From: a virus | Reading direction: 5' to 3' (one strand) | DNA length: 34,419 nt | Virus record (IMG/VR): IMGVR_UViG_3300030328_002401 | Location: 1,068-35,486 of that record | In this document: positions 1 to 6,390 of the stretch, in pieces | How positions within the stretch are numbered: position 1 is the stretch's first letter | Layout: each line of letters opens with the position of its first letter | Program-made: the position numbers and the translations under genes | Notes under the pieces: generated by a model | The model's database searches: none | Seen by the model: only the letters and a program-made list of their open reading frames with translations | What the model was told of the DNA's origin: nothing

Positions 1-147
1 GGTTGGATCGCACGAGATTATATGATGAACTATCAGGAGATACCAAGACCTCACCCTGAAATGTTTGATGAAAATGGGAACTTAGTTCCAGATGAGGTTA
101 TAGCATTCCGATTTGAAAATTATGACTACGACGAAGAAGACGACTAA
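1..147 (+). CDS. C-terminal end of an unidentified protein (partial, cut by window start)
   Basis: The frame is open from base 1 and codes for 48 residues before TAA. The tail is strongly acidic and ends NYDYDEEDD. Acidic tails of this kind are common on phage replication and recombination proteins such as UvsX and gp32, and the genes that follow are of that class. The visible part contains no domain signature, so I do not assign it. Its last 26 bases overlap the start of the next gene, whose ATG is at 122, which suggests translational coupling. Confidence 0.6.
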   Translation, partial: GWIARDYMMNYQEIPRPHPEMFDENGNLVPDEVIAFRFENYDYDEEDD

Positions 148-718
148 ATCAAAAAGTACTTTGACAGTAAAGTCGGCTCCTAAAAAACTTCCAAAGTTAC
201 CCAATCAACCTTTAGTGTTTGAAGTTTTAGATTTATTATCTAAACAACGGGCTAAAGCAAAGAAAATAGAGGTATTAAGAACTTATGATGAAATACATTT
301 AAGACGAGTTCTTATTTGGAATTTTAATAAGAATATTATTTCTGCTTTACCTGAAGGGGAAGTTCCTTATGAAGGTTTTGATGAGCAGAATACTTATACT
401 GGTGGTTTAAGTGCTAAGATTTCTGAAACAACCCGTAGATTACATACTAAAGGTAATTTTTCATTAGGTGCTAGTGATCAAGATGGACATACAACCATTC
501 GTAGAGAGTCTAGACATTTTTATAGATTTGTACAGGGTGGAGATAATACTATAAACTCTCTACGTAGAGAAACAATGTTTATTAATATTCTCACAGGTCT
601 TCATCCATTAGAAGCAGAGATATTATGTTTGGTTAAAGATAAGAAACTATCTGATTCTTATAAAATTACTAAAGAGATTGTTGCTGAAGCATATCCTGAT
701 ATTAACTGGGGAGACTAA
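122..718 (+). CDS. DUF6433-like conserved T4-type phage protein
   Basis: The product is 198 residues when read from the ATG at 122. A TTG at 113 would extend the frame by three codons but is less likely. After a Lys/Thr-rich basic N-terminus (about residues 1-25) come motifs I associate with the DUF6433 family of T4-like phages: NFNKNIISALPEGEVPY, then RHFYRFVQGGDNTINSLRRE, then FINILTGLHPLEAEILCLVKDK, and a C-terminal AYPDINWGD. No biochemical function is known to me for this family. It overlaps the end of the upstream gene and is followed three bases later by the next gene, so it is probably part of a replication-region operon. The family call rests on remembered conserved motifs. Confidence 0.6.
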   Translation: MTTTKKTTKSKSTLTVKSAPKKLPKLPNQPLVFEVLDLLSKQRAKAKKIEVLRTYDEIHLRRVLIWNFNKNIISALPEGEVPYEGFDEQNTYTGGLSAKISETTRRLHTKGNFSLGASDQDGHTTIRRESRHFYRFVQGGDNTINSLRRETMFINILTGLHPLEAEILCLVKDKKLSDSYKITKEIVAEAYPDINWGD

Positions 719-721
719 ATT

Positions 722-1081
722 ATGACAGATACACAAACAAAATCACCAGAGGCTAAACCTCCTGAAAAGAAAGTACAATCTTTATGGACAGATGAAGAAA
801 AAGACAATCGAAAATCTCTTTATGGTTGTGATATATTAATAGAGAATGGTTCTTTAGATGATGTTAATACAAAAAATGCACCCAGTGATGCTTTAATTGT
901 AAAATACGTTCATGATGATAGTATTCGTTATGATTTAACTAGAGGGCCAAAGGTAAAGATGTTTGATATGTATTGGGATAAAATGAAGGGGGATCTAAAG
1001 AATATTAATTTTGGTAATGGTAATATAAAACCCAATTTATGGGGTTATCAGGCACCAAAATCTAAAAAGAAAAGAAAATGA
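722..1081 (+). CDS. Hypothetical protein, 119 aa
   Basis: I do not recognise this protein. It starts three bases after the previous stop. Both ends are rich in Lys and Pro (the C-terminus is PKSKKKRK), while the middle is a hydrophilic globular-looking segment with aromatic residues (KYVHDDSIRYDL, KMFDMYWDKM, NLWGYQAP). The basic tail could contact nucleic acid, but this is only a guess from composition. There is no signal peptide or membrane segment. The gene ends ten bases before a strong host-type promoter, so it is likely the last gene of its transcription unit, although I see no hairpin terminator between them. Confidence 0.7.
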   Translation: MTDTQTKSPEAKPPEKKVQSLWTDEEKDNRKSLYGCDILIENGSLDDVNTKNAPSDALIVKYVHDDSIRYDLTRGPKVKMFDMYWDKMKGDLKNINFGNGNIKPNLWGYQAPKSKKKRK

Positions 1082-1090
1082 GGAAAAAGC

Positions 1091-1119
1091 TTGACTAAAT
1101 AAAGTAACTGTGTTAGTAT
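1091..1119 (+). promoter_or_regulatory. Sigma70-type promoter with an overlapping late-promoter motif
   Basis: TTGACT at 1091-1096 and TAGTAT at 1114-1119 are separated by 17 bases, the ideal spacing for a host sigma70-type promoter. The expected start is near 1126. A T4-type late motif, CTAAATAA, lies inside the same element at 1095-1102. The promoter faces the small-gene cluster at 1190-1525. Confidence 0.65.
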
Positions 1120-1125
1120 TAACAC

Positions 1126-1188
1126 AATCGTTCATCCTGATACACTCAGGACGCAAGTAAGCCGACTCGGAACGGAATCGTTCATCCT
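1126..1188 (+). repeat. Direct repeat of 13 bases in the leader of the small-gene cluster
   Basis: AATCGTTCATCCT occurs exactly at 1126-1138 and again at 1176-1188, 50 bases apart. The first copy sits at the expected transcription start. The second ends just before the start codon at 1190. Confidence 0.8.
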
Positions 1189-1350
1189 TATGGAACTACT
1201 TCTCGCTACATTACTTTCATGTGAAAGTGCTCAGAGTCTTATTGATAAGATTAAACCCTCAACTCCTAATAGAGATGAGATAATCGAAGTAATACAAATG
1301 AGTACTGAGAAGGGATGCTTTGAGGACGCAAAAGCCGACTAAAGGAACGG
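1149..1350 (+). repeat. Imperfect 27-base direct repeat flanking a small gene
   Basis: The segment at 1149-1175 begins GGACGCAAGTAAGCCGAC and ends GGAACGG. The segment at 1324-1350 begins GGACGCAAAAGCCGAC and also ends GGAACGG. The two differ by compensating two-base indels and keep equal length. The second copy overlaps the 3' end of the 50-codon gene at 1190-1342. Confidence 0.75.
1190..1342 (+). CDS. Small conserved-looking protein, 50 aa
   Basis: The 50-residue product starts MELLLATLLSCESAQSLIDK and ends FEDAKAD. It has a hydrophobic N-terminus with one Cys (residue 11) followed by an acidic amphipathic part with a second Cys near residue 43. I recall small proteins of this shape, with a hydrophobic start, Ser/Ala/Asp next to a Cys, and the phrase VIxMSTEKGC, in marine Synechococcus/Prochlorococcus and their phages. 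No function is known to me. The reading frame continues upstream without a stop to 1103 but contains no other ATG. The gene lies behind the promoter at 1091-1119 and between the 27-base repeats. Confidence 0.55.
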   Translation: MELLLATLLSCESAQSLIDKIKPSTPNRDEIIEVIQMSTEKGCFEDAKAD

Positions 1351-1381
1351 AGTAAAATCCCTACTACTTTGGAGAAAGCCA

Positions 1382-1525
1382 ATGGCACAAGTTACTTACC
1401 GTGGTGTCGAGTACGACACTGAAGAGTATAGAGCAATGCTCATCAAAGAGCATGATCAAACTCGTAATCACGATCTAATGTATCGTGGTCTCAAGGTTAG
1501 AAGCAAGGCAATACCTTGCAGTTAA
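1382..1525 (+). CDS. DUF4278-like small protein, 47 aa
   Basis: This 47-residue protein starts MAQVTYRGVEYDT and contains a second related segment, LMYRGLKVR, near residues 32-40. The paired YRG(V/L) segments resemble DUF4278, a short cyanobacterial domain of unknown function that is also seen in cyanophages. The start is supported by GGAG at 1371-1374, about seven bases upstream. A rho-independent terminator begins six bases after the stop codon, so this is the last gene of the small cluster started at 1091. Confidence 0.6.
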   Translation: MAQVTYRGVEYDTEEYRAMLIKEHDQTRNHDLMYRGLKVRSKAIPCS

Positions 1526-1530
1526 GATAA

Positions 1531-1556
1531 AGAGGGGTTGCGACCCCTCTTTTTTT
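1531..1556 (+). terminator. Rho-independent terminator
   Basis: AGAGGGGT (1531-1538) and ACCCCTCT (1543-1550) form a perfect 8-bp stem with a four-base loop, followed by six further T residues. It closes the small-gene unit. Confidence 0.9.
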
Positions 1557-1566
1557 ATGGTATACT
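1538..1566 (+). promoter_or_regulatory. Putative sigma70-type promoter embedded in the terminator
   Basis: TTGCGA at 1538-1543 lies in the loop and stem of the terminator, and TATACT at 1561-1566 follows after 17 bases. The predicted start is near 1573, only about 16 bases before the ATG at 1589. The -35 is a four-of-six match, so the call is moderate. Confidence 0.5.
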
Positions 1567-1567
1567 A

Positions 1568-1575
1568 TATAAATA
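1568..1575 (+). promoter_or_regulatory. T4-type late promoter motif
   Basis: TATAAATA is an exact match to the T4 late promoter -10 element. It lies 13 bases before the ATG at 1589. That leaves almost no leader, so it may be fortuitous in this AT-rich stretch or serve the genes further down (1759, thyX). Confidence 0.4.
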
Positions 1576-1588
1576 CCATATAAAAATT

Positions 1589-1762
1589 ATGGAACCAGAA
1601 AGAGAAAAACTAAAACTTATTGTTCGTAATTTAGAACTACTGGTAGATGCTTTGAAAGCAGAAGTTTATTCTGATGTCGATGCCTATACTACTGGAATGG
1701 ATAAATCTAATGTAAAGAGGGTTACTGATTATGATGAAATCTTCGAGGATTATGACGGATGA
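1589..1762 (+). CDS. Small acidic helical protein, 57 aa
   Basis: I do not recognise this protein. The frame is open from 1538, but the terminator occupies that part, so the ATG at 1589 is the reasonable start. The 57 residues are mostly predicted helix (KLKLIVRNLELLVDALKAEV) followed by an acidic tail ending IFEDYDG. Its stop overlaps the ATG of the next gene in the arrangement ATGA, and that gene in turn overlaps thyX the same way. The three are therefore probably translated as a coupled set. Confidence 0.65.
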   Translation: MEPEREKLKLIVRNLELLVDALKAEVYSDVDAYTTGMDKSNVKRVTDYDEIFEDYDG

Positions 1763-1920
1763 GATCTAAAGAAATCTTAAAAAATCTGAGACAGGCACTT
1801 CAGCAAGATTACTTGTATGATAGTACTGAACTTGATTTTATGAGGGAGCAACTTGCTATTCTAGAAGAAGAGGTAGCAAAAGAGAAAAGAAAAAAACCTG
1901 AAGGATTTGGTAAAAAATGA
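1759..1920 (+). CDS. Small coiled-coil-like protein upstream of thyX, 53 aa
   Basis: The 53-residue product starts MRSKEILKNLRQALQQDYLY, continues with a heptad-like helix (MREQLAILEEEVAKEK) and ends in a basic tail, GFGKK. I do not recognise it. The start codon overlaps the preceding stop by four bases and its own stop overlaps the thyX start (ATGA). This is strong evidence that it is a real, translated frame although it is very short. Confidence 0.6.
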   Translation: MRSKEILKNLRQALQQDYLYDSTELDFMREQLAILEEEVAKEKRKKPEGFGKK

Positions 1921-2549
1921 CTGTAAAACTTGTAAGCATCACTCCTGACGCAGAGAAGACAATGGGTTATATTGCCCGTGTCTCCAATCCTGCCAATCAG
2001 GACAATGAGAAGTATTCTGGACTTTTAAAGTATTGCATCAAACATAATCATTGGAGTGTTTTTGAGCAATCTTCGATGACTTTGGAAATAGAGACTACTC
2101 GTGCTATTGCTGCTCAAATACTAAGACATAGGAGTTTCACTTTTCAGGAGTTTTCGCAAAGATATGCCGCAAGCACTGCATTGGGTGATATTGACCTTCC
2201 AGAGCTTCGTAAGCAAGATTTGAAGAATCGTCAAAATTCGACTGATGACCTAGATCCTGAAATGGTGGAAAAATTTGAGAAACAGATGATTACTCTTTTT
2301 AGTTCTGCTAAGTCATTATACGAACAGATGCTTAGTCAAGGTGTTGCGAAGGAATGTGCAAGAATGGTATTACCACTGTGTACTCCTACAAGGATCTATA
2401 TGACTGGTTCTTGCCGTTCTTGGATTCATTATATTAATCTAAGATCTGCTCATGGAACACAAAAAGAGCACATGGAGATAGCAGAGGCATGTCGGAAGGT
2501 ATTTACCGAACAATTTCCTTCTGTTTCAGAAGCCCTTGAATGGGTCTAA
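1917..2549 (+). CDS. thyX: FAD-dependent thymidylate synthase ThyX
   Basis: The enzyme makes dTMP from dUMP using methylenetetrahydrofolate and reduced FAD, supplying thymidine for phage DNA synthesis. The 210-residue length is normal for the family. The ThyX signature RHRx7S is present at residues 73-83 (RHRSFTFQEFS), directly followed by QRY. Further family features are the N-terminal ARVSNP segment, the HNHWSVFEQ segment near residue 45, and the C-terminal CRSWIHYINLRSAHGTQKEH region that carries substrate-binding Arg and His residues. ThyX is common in cyanophages and replaces the T4 Td enzyme. It is translationally coupled to the small gene upstream. Confidence 0.95.
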   Translation: MTVKLVSITPDAEKTMGYIARVSNPANQDNEKYSGLLKYCIKHNHWSVFEQSSMTLEIETTRAIAAQILRHRSFTFQEFSQRYAASTALGDIDLPELRKQDLKNRQNSTDDLDPEMVEKFEKQMITLFSSAKSLYEQMLSQGVAKECARMVLPLCTPTRIYMTGSCRSWIHYINLRSAHGTQKEHMEIAEACRKVFTEQFPSVSEALEWV

Positions 2550-2552
2550 ATA
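2546..2552 (+). promoter_or_regulatory. Possible late promoter motif
   Basis: CTAAATA overlaps the thyX stop codon and lies 21 bases before the next ATG. It matches the motif seen ahead of the structural genes, but the downstream genes look early or middle, so the call is weak. Confidence 0.3.
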
Positions 2553-2573
2553 TTTTTACAATACTTTATCATC

Positions 2574-2822
2574 ATGGCAACATACCCTGTGGTTCACAAA
2601 GAAACTGGTGAACAGAAAGAAGTAGCAATGAGTATCACAGAGTGGTCTCAATGGTGCGAAGATAATCCTGATTGGAAACGTGATTGGAGTGATCCATCCA
2701 CATGTCCCATGGCAGCAGAAGTAGGAGATTGGAGAAATAAGTTAGTTGCGAAAAATCCAGGATGGAATGAGGTACTACATAAAGCCTCAAAAGCACCTGG
2801 TTCTAAAGTAAAGAAAATCTAA
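2574..2822 (+). CDS. Conserved cyanophage hypothetical protein, 82 aa
   Basis: This 82-residue protein begins MATYPVVHKETGEQKEVAMS, a beta-hairpin-like start, and continues with Trp-rich segments (EWSQWCEDNPDWKRDWSDPST, WRNKL, NPGWNEVLHKASK). I recall proteins with this pattern as common unassigned genes in cyanophages. Their function is unknown to me. The start resembles FmdB-like zinc ribbon proteins, but the required pairs of Cys are missing (only two isolated Cys), so that name should not be used. Its stop overlaps the phoH start. Confidence 0.7.
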   Translation: MATYPVVHKETGEQKEVAMSITEWSQWCEDNPDWKRDWSDPSTCPMAAEVGDWRNKLVAKNPGWNEVLHKASKAPGSKVKKI

Positions 2823-3580
2823 TGGCTAGAAAGAAAAGATCTAATACTCCAAATAATATTGGAGTTGGTATGACTGCCAAACAGATGAAGAAGAAAAAAC
2901 CTCTTGGATCTGAATATTTGGTTGACATAGAACCTTTAAATGATAATCAAAAGAAAGTATTTGATTCCTACAAAGCAGGTAAACATTTAGTTACCTATGG
3001 TTGTGCAGGGACAGGTAAGACATTTATTTCTTTATTCAATGCGTTGAGAGATGTGTTGAGTTATAATACTCCATATGAACAGATATATTTGGTAAGGTCT
3101 TTGGTTGCTACAAGAGAGATTGGTTTCTTACCTGGTGACCATGAGGATAAAGCAGATATATACCAAATACCATACAAGAATATGGTAAAGTATATGTTTC
3201 AGATGTCGAGTGATGCTGATTTTGAGATGCTTTATGGCAACTTAAAGGCACAGGATACTATTAAGTTTTGGAGTACTAGTTTTTTGAGAGGTACTACATT
3301 AGATAACTCTATTATCATTGTGGACGAATTTCAAAATCTAAACTTCCATGAGTTGGATAGTATTATTACAAGAGTTGGTGAAAATACTAAGATTATTTTC
3401 TCTGGAGATGCGAGACAAACTGATTTAGTAAAGACGAATGACCGTAATGGTATTGTAGACTTTATGAACATCTTGCGTAAAATGCCATCTTTTGATATAA
3501 TAGAATTTGAGATTGATGATATAATCCGTTCAGGGTTAGTCAAAGAATATCTTATCGCTAAAATGGAAGCTACTGTTTAA
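2822..3580 (+). CDS. phoH: PhoH-like P-loop ATPase
   Basis: This is a 252-residue member of the PhoH family, an SF1-helicase-like P-loop ATPase fold. Walker A is GCAGTGKT at about residues 60-67. Walker B is IIIVDEFQNL near 164-173. The GDARQTDL segment near residue 198 is the conserved sensor region of the family. PhoH genes are nearly universal in cyanophages, and the role is unresolved (RNA-related or phosphate-linked). The basic N-terminus (MARKKRSN) is phage-typical. The gene shares an A with the stop codon upstream and its own stop overlaps the next start, so it sits inside a coupled operon with the nuclease and gp33. Confidence 0.92.
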   Translation: MARKKRSNTPNNIGVGMTAKQMKKKKPLGSEYLVDIEPLNDNQKKVFDSYKAGKHLVTYGCAGTGKTFISLFNALRDVLSYNTPYEQIYLVRSLVATREIGFLPGDHEDKADIYQIPYKNMVKYMFQMSSDADFEMLYGNLKAQDTIKFWSTSFLRGTTLDNSIIIVDEFQNLNFHELDSIITRVGENTKIIFSGDARQTDLVKTNDRNGIVDFMNILRKMPSFDIIEFEIDDIIRSGLVKEYLIAKMEATV

Positions 3581-4260
3581 TGTTTAATCATGTTGATTTG
3601 AACCTCGAACCTCTGGAAAGAGAGACTATCGATGGTGTTCGTTATTATTCTATTCCAGAGGTAGATGAACTAGTTAAACTGGTGTCTATTACTTCTGTTA
3701 CTAGTCATTTTAATAAAGAGATCTTTGTTAACTGGCGAAAGAAAGTTGGTAATGAAGAGGCAGATCGTATTACTAAAGCGGCAACAAGTCGTGGTACTGA
3801 TATGCATACTCTTACTGAGTATTATTTAAAAAATGAAAATCTTCCTGAAGTACAACCCCTATCAAAGTTCTTATTTAAGGTTGCTAAAACAGAGTTGAAT
3901 AAGATAGATAATATATACGCTCTGGAAGGACCACTATATAGTAGGCAACTGGGTATTGCAGGAACCGTTGATTGTATTGCAGAATATGACGGTGAGTTAG
4001 CAATAATAGATTTTAAGACATCTAAAAAACCTAAACCACGAAAGTGGATTGAACATTATTTTGTTCAAGCAATGGCATATGGTTGTATGCTATATGAAAT
4101 GCGGGATATACCCGTAAAAAAACTTGTAATCATTATGGCTTGTGAAAATGGAGAATGTGTCGTCTATGAAGAATCAGACAAAACAAAGTACATCAAACTT
4201 CTCGACAAATATATTAGAAAGTTTGTTGGAGATAAACTGGAGCTCTATGGAACCAAATAA
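3580..4260 (+). CDS. PD-(D/E)XK exonuclease, MGME1/RecB-like
   Basis: The 226-residue protein has the motifs of the PD-(D/E)XK nuclease superfamily in the arrangement of MGME1-like single-strand DNA exonucleases. These are GTVD with D131, then IIDFKTSK with D144 and K146, then a Q-containing helix, HYFVQAMAYG, near residue 155. The N-terminal SITSVTSHF and SRGTDMHTLTEYYL segments are also typical, the latter resembling the GxxxH motif of RecB-like nucleases. It probably acts in recombination or replication-end processing. It lies between phoH and gp33 with overlapping ends. The gp33 start codon lies inside its last codons. Confidence 0.85.
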   Translation: MFNHVDLNLEPLERETIDGVRYYSIPEVDELVKLVSITSVTSHFNKEIFVNWRKKVGNEEADRITKAATSRGTDMHTLTEYYLKNENLPEVQPLSKFLFKVAKTELNKIDNIYALEGPLYSRQLGIAGTVDCIAEYDGELAIIDFKTSKKPKPRKWIEHYFVQAMAYGCMLYEMRDIPVKKLVIIMACENGECVVYEESDKTKYIKLLDKYIRKFVGDKLELYGTK

Positions 4261-4507
4261 AGAATTAGAAAAGGCAATTGAGAGTAAGTTTTTAACACCT
4301 CAAAAGTTTGCTATGGAAATAGAAAAGATTGTAGTAAGTGATGAACTTAACTATATTGATGCTATTTGTCATTATTGCGAAAAGAATAACCTTGAGATAG
4401 AATCAGTAACTAAACTTGTATCCAAACCTCTAAAAGAGAAACTTAAATGGGATGCTCAAGAGTTAAACTTTATGAAAAAAACATCGAGGGCAAAACTACC
4501 AGTTTAA
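4247..4507 (+). CDS. 33: Late promoter transcription accessory protein gp33-like
   Basis: The 86-residue protein starts at 4247, with GGAG six bases upstream. The frame is open further back to 4142 inside the nuclease gene, but that extension looks like a shadow. It matches the cyanophage gp33 pattern I remember: FAMEIEKIV, then YIDAICHYCEKNNLEIE, then LVSKPLKEKLK and a C-terminal SRAKLPV. In T4, gp33 is the coactivator that joins RNA polymerase, gp55 and the sliding clamp at late promoters. Its place next to gp59 and close to gp32 mirrors the T4 order 32-59-33. The stop codon overlaps the gp59 start. Confidence 0.75.
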   Translation: MEPNKELEKAIESKFLTPQKFAMEIEKIVVSDELNYIDAICHYCEKNNLEIESVTKLVSKPLKEKLKWDAQELNFMKKTSRAKLPV

Positions 4508-5103
4508 TGAACGTGTCACCATTTGATACCTATCATGCTTATCTTTCAATGAAGAGTCATTTTACTAATCCTAAATTTGACTATCATAAGTATGGAGGTA
4601 AGTCCCGTGCTACTATGGCCGCTTTTAATAAGAGAAAGGACAAGTATTGGTTTGAGAAGACTAGTCGTAAATACTCTGATGAAGAAGTGGTAAACTTTTT
4701 ATTAGCAAACTTTGTAACAACTGATAACCCACAAAATTTATGGATTGGCGAGATTATAAAAAACGGGGAGGAGAACTACTCCGAATGGCTAAAACGCAAA
4801 CAGAGTTTGACTTACTTGTTCAAAGAACAAATCGAGAGATTACTCTCAGAACACAGATTCGAAACACTGTTCGATTGTTCGAAGGGCCATCCCCCATTGT
4901 TAAGAAAGTATCTGCGTGGAGAGATCTCGCTAGAAACGCTTACGATACTGGAAAAAGTTTTTTCTTTCGTTAAAAACTTTGATAAGAAACTAACTGATCC
5001 AGTGTGGGAATCCGTCAGTTTAAAGATAAAAAAATATATTCCTTTCATAAATATTAATATGCTAAAGTATAAAAAAATCTTACGGGACATTATTAATGAG
5101 TAA
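4507..5103 (+). CDS. 59: Replicative helicase loader gp59
   Basis: The protein is 198 residues from the ATG at 4507, which overlaps the gp33 stop (TAATG). The frame is open back to 4447, but that part lies inside gp33. T4 gp59 is 217 residues. Features shared with the gp59 family are the start SPFDTYHAYLSMKSHFT, the YHKYGGKSR segment, then FNKRKDKYWFEKTSRKY, then NLWIGEI and EWLKRKQSLTYLFKEQIE. Gp59 binds gp32-coated forked DNA and loads the gp41 helicase. Adjacent gp33 and nearby gp32 support the call. Confidence 0.85.
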   Translation: MNVSPFDTYHAYLSMKSHFTNPKFDYHKYGGKSRATMAAFNKRKDKYWFEKTSRKYSDEEVVNFLLANFVTTDNPQNLWIGEIIKNGEENYSEWLKRKQSLTYLFKEQIERLLSEHRFETLFDCSKGHPPLLRKYLRGEISLETLTILEKVFSFVKNFDKKLTDPVWESVSLKIKKYIPFININMLKYKKILRDIINE

Positions 5104-5428
5104 CTTTTTTGATTCTGAAATTATTCAAGATGCACTACATGAAATAAATGAACTTCAACAGGATGTTTATTCTAATTTGATTGGATTTCAATCCATGACC
5201 CGTGAGGAAAAACTAGAGCATGTTGAAACATTACTCCTTCTATTGGAGAAGCAAAAGATTATGTATACGAGATTATCTTTATCAGATGATCCTGATGCTA
5301 CCAAAATGCTAGAGGAGTTGAAAAAGTCAATAAGTGGTTTAGGGTTTGGTGATAATGCTGACATCAATACATTATTCACACAAATGAACAGCACTATCGA
5401 AAAACTTAAGCAATCTATTGACGTATAA
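5096..5428 (+). CDS. DUF1825 family protein
   Basis: The 110-residue protein starts MSNFFDSEIIQDALHEINEL and ends FTQMNSTIEKLKQSIDV. This matches DUF1825, a family of about 110 residues found in cyanobacteria and cyanophages, whose host form begins FFDSEIVQ and ends with FxQMNxTLExMK. It appears to be a mostly helical cytoplasmic protein of unknown function. The conserved middle (EEKLEHVETLLLLLEKQKIMYTRLSLS) is the amphipathic core. The gene overlaps the gp59 end by eight bases. The -35 of the gp32 promoter lies in its last codons. Presence of a host-type domain supports a cyanobacterial host. Confidence 0.8.
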   Translation: MSNFFDSEIIQDALHEINELQQDVYSNLIGFQSMTREEKLEHVETLLLLLEKQKIMYTRLSLSDDPDATKMLEELKKSISGLGFGDNADINTLFTQMNSTIEKLKQSIDV

Positions 5429-5446
5429 TCAAATCCTTGCTATAAT
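5418..5446 (+). promoter_or_regulatory. Strong sigma70-type promoter for gp32
   Basis: TTGACG at 5418-5423 and TATAAT at 5441-5446 are separated by 17 bases. TGC precedes the -10 as an extended element. The expected start is near 5453, giving a leader of about 40 bases. Confidence 0.85.
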
Positions 5447-5479
5447 ATACAAGTAAATCCATTTAATCCAATTAAATCC
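5431..5479 (+). repeat. AAATCC repeats in the gp32 promoter and leader
   Basis: AAATCC occurs at 5431-5436, 5455-5460 and 5474-5479, with the variant TAATCC at 5464-5469. The last three lie in the untranslated leader just ahead of GAGG (5480-5483). T4 gp32 represses its own translation by binding an unstructured leader, so these repeats could be an operator, but this is inference. Confidence 0.5.
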
Positions 5480-5491
5480 GAGGTAATCTAA

Positions 5492-6388
5492 ATGTCTTTC
5501 AGTAATCTGAAAAAAGCGTCCAGACTAGGAACTCTCACTTCTAAGTTAGTCAAAGAAGTAGAGAAGATGAATAATACATCTGGTGGGGACGATAGACTAT
5601 GGAAGTTAGATGTAGACAAGTCAGGTAATGGCTATGCTGTTCTACGTTTCCTTCCAGCACCTGATGGCGAAGACTTGCCATTTGTTAAACTATACAGTCA
5701 TGCCTTTCAAGGACCTGGCGGTTGGTACATAGAAAATAGTTTAACTACCTTAAACCAAAAAGATCCAGTATCAGAGTATAACACTTCACTCTGGAATAAT
5801 GGTACAGAAGCAGGTAAGGACACCGCCCGTAGACAAAAGCGTAAACTTACATACATCAGTAATGTTTATGTTGTGAAAGATCCAGCAAATCCTGAGAATG
5901 AAGGTAAGGTATTCTTATACAAGTATGGTAAGAAGATCTTTGATAAGTTAATGGCTGCGATGCAACCTGAGTTTGAAGATGAGAGTCCTATTGATCCATT
6001 TGATCTATGGCAAGGTGCTAACTTCAAGTTGAAAGCAAAGAATGTTGCTGGATACAGAAATTACGATAGCTCCGAGTTCGCTCAGCCGAGCCCTTTAAAC
6101 GATGACGATGATGCTCTAGAAGCCCTCTGGAAGAGAGAGTATTCCTTACAAGACTTTGTAGGAGCAGACCAGTTTAAGTCATATGATGACTTGAAGAAGC
6201 GTCTTACATATGTACTAGGAAACTCAGTATCTACGAAGAGACTAGATGAAGAAGTTGCGAATGAGGAAGAGACAAGTAATGTTGCTACATCTAACGTAGA
6301 GGAACAACTTACAACATCCAGCACTTCAAAGACATCCTTTGAAGAAGATGATACTCTCCAATATTTTGCTGCTCTTGCAAGTGAGTAG
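5492..6388 (+). CDS. 32: Single-stranded DNA-binding protein gp32
   Basis: The 298-residue length is close to T4 gp32 (301). The basic N-terminus (SNLKKASRL) corresponds to the LAST motif for cooperative binding. The OB-fold core includes LWKLDVDKSGNGYAVLRFLP, KLYSHAFQGPGGWYIENS and ISNVYVVKDPANPENEGKVFLYKYGKKIFDKL. The C-terminus after residue 245 is acidic and Ser/Thr-rich (EEVANEEETS, FEEDDTLQ), as expected for the protein-interaction tail. The T4 zinc-site cysteines are absent. H70 is kept, but the whole protein contains no Cys. Translation starts behind GAGG at 5480-5483. Only two bases separate its stop from the end of the convergent gp53 gene. Confidence 0.93.
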   Translation: MSFSNLKKASRLGTLTSKLVKEVEKMNNTSGGDDRLWKLDVDKSGNGYAVLRFLPAPDGEDLPFVKLYSHAFQGPGGWYIENSLTTLNQKDPVSEYNTSLWNNGTEAGKDTARRQKRKLTYISNVYVVKDPANPENEGKVFLYKYGKKIFDKLMAAMQPEFEDESPIDPFDLWQGANFKLKAKNVAGYRNYDSSEFAQPSPLNDDDDALEALWKREYSLQDFVGADQFKSYDDLKKRLTYVLGNSVSTKRLDEEVANEEETSNVATSNVEEQLTTSSTSKTSFEEDDTLQYFAALASE

Positions 6389-6390
6389 AC

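Noticed and set aside
2574-2822. FmdB-type zinc ribbon label for the 82-residue protein
   Set aside because: Only two isolated Cys are present and no CxxC pairs, so the zinc ribbon is not supported.
4142-4246. Upstream extension of the gp33 frame
   Set aside because: It lies inside the nuclease gene in another frame. The ATG at 4247 has a ribosome site and gives the expected gp33 length.
4447-4506. Upstream extension of the gp59 frame
   Set aside because: It is entirely inside gp33. The ATG at 4507 overlaps the gp33 stop as in other coupled pairs here.
4740-5090. Alternative frames on both strands within gp59
   Set aside because: They have no recognisable content and are explained as shadows of the gp59 frame.
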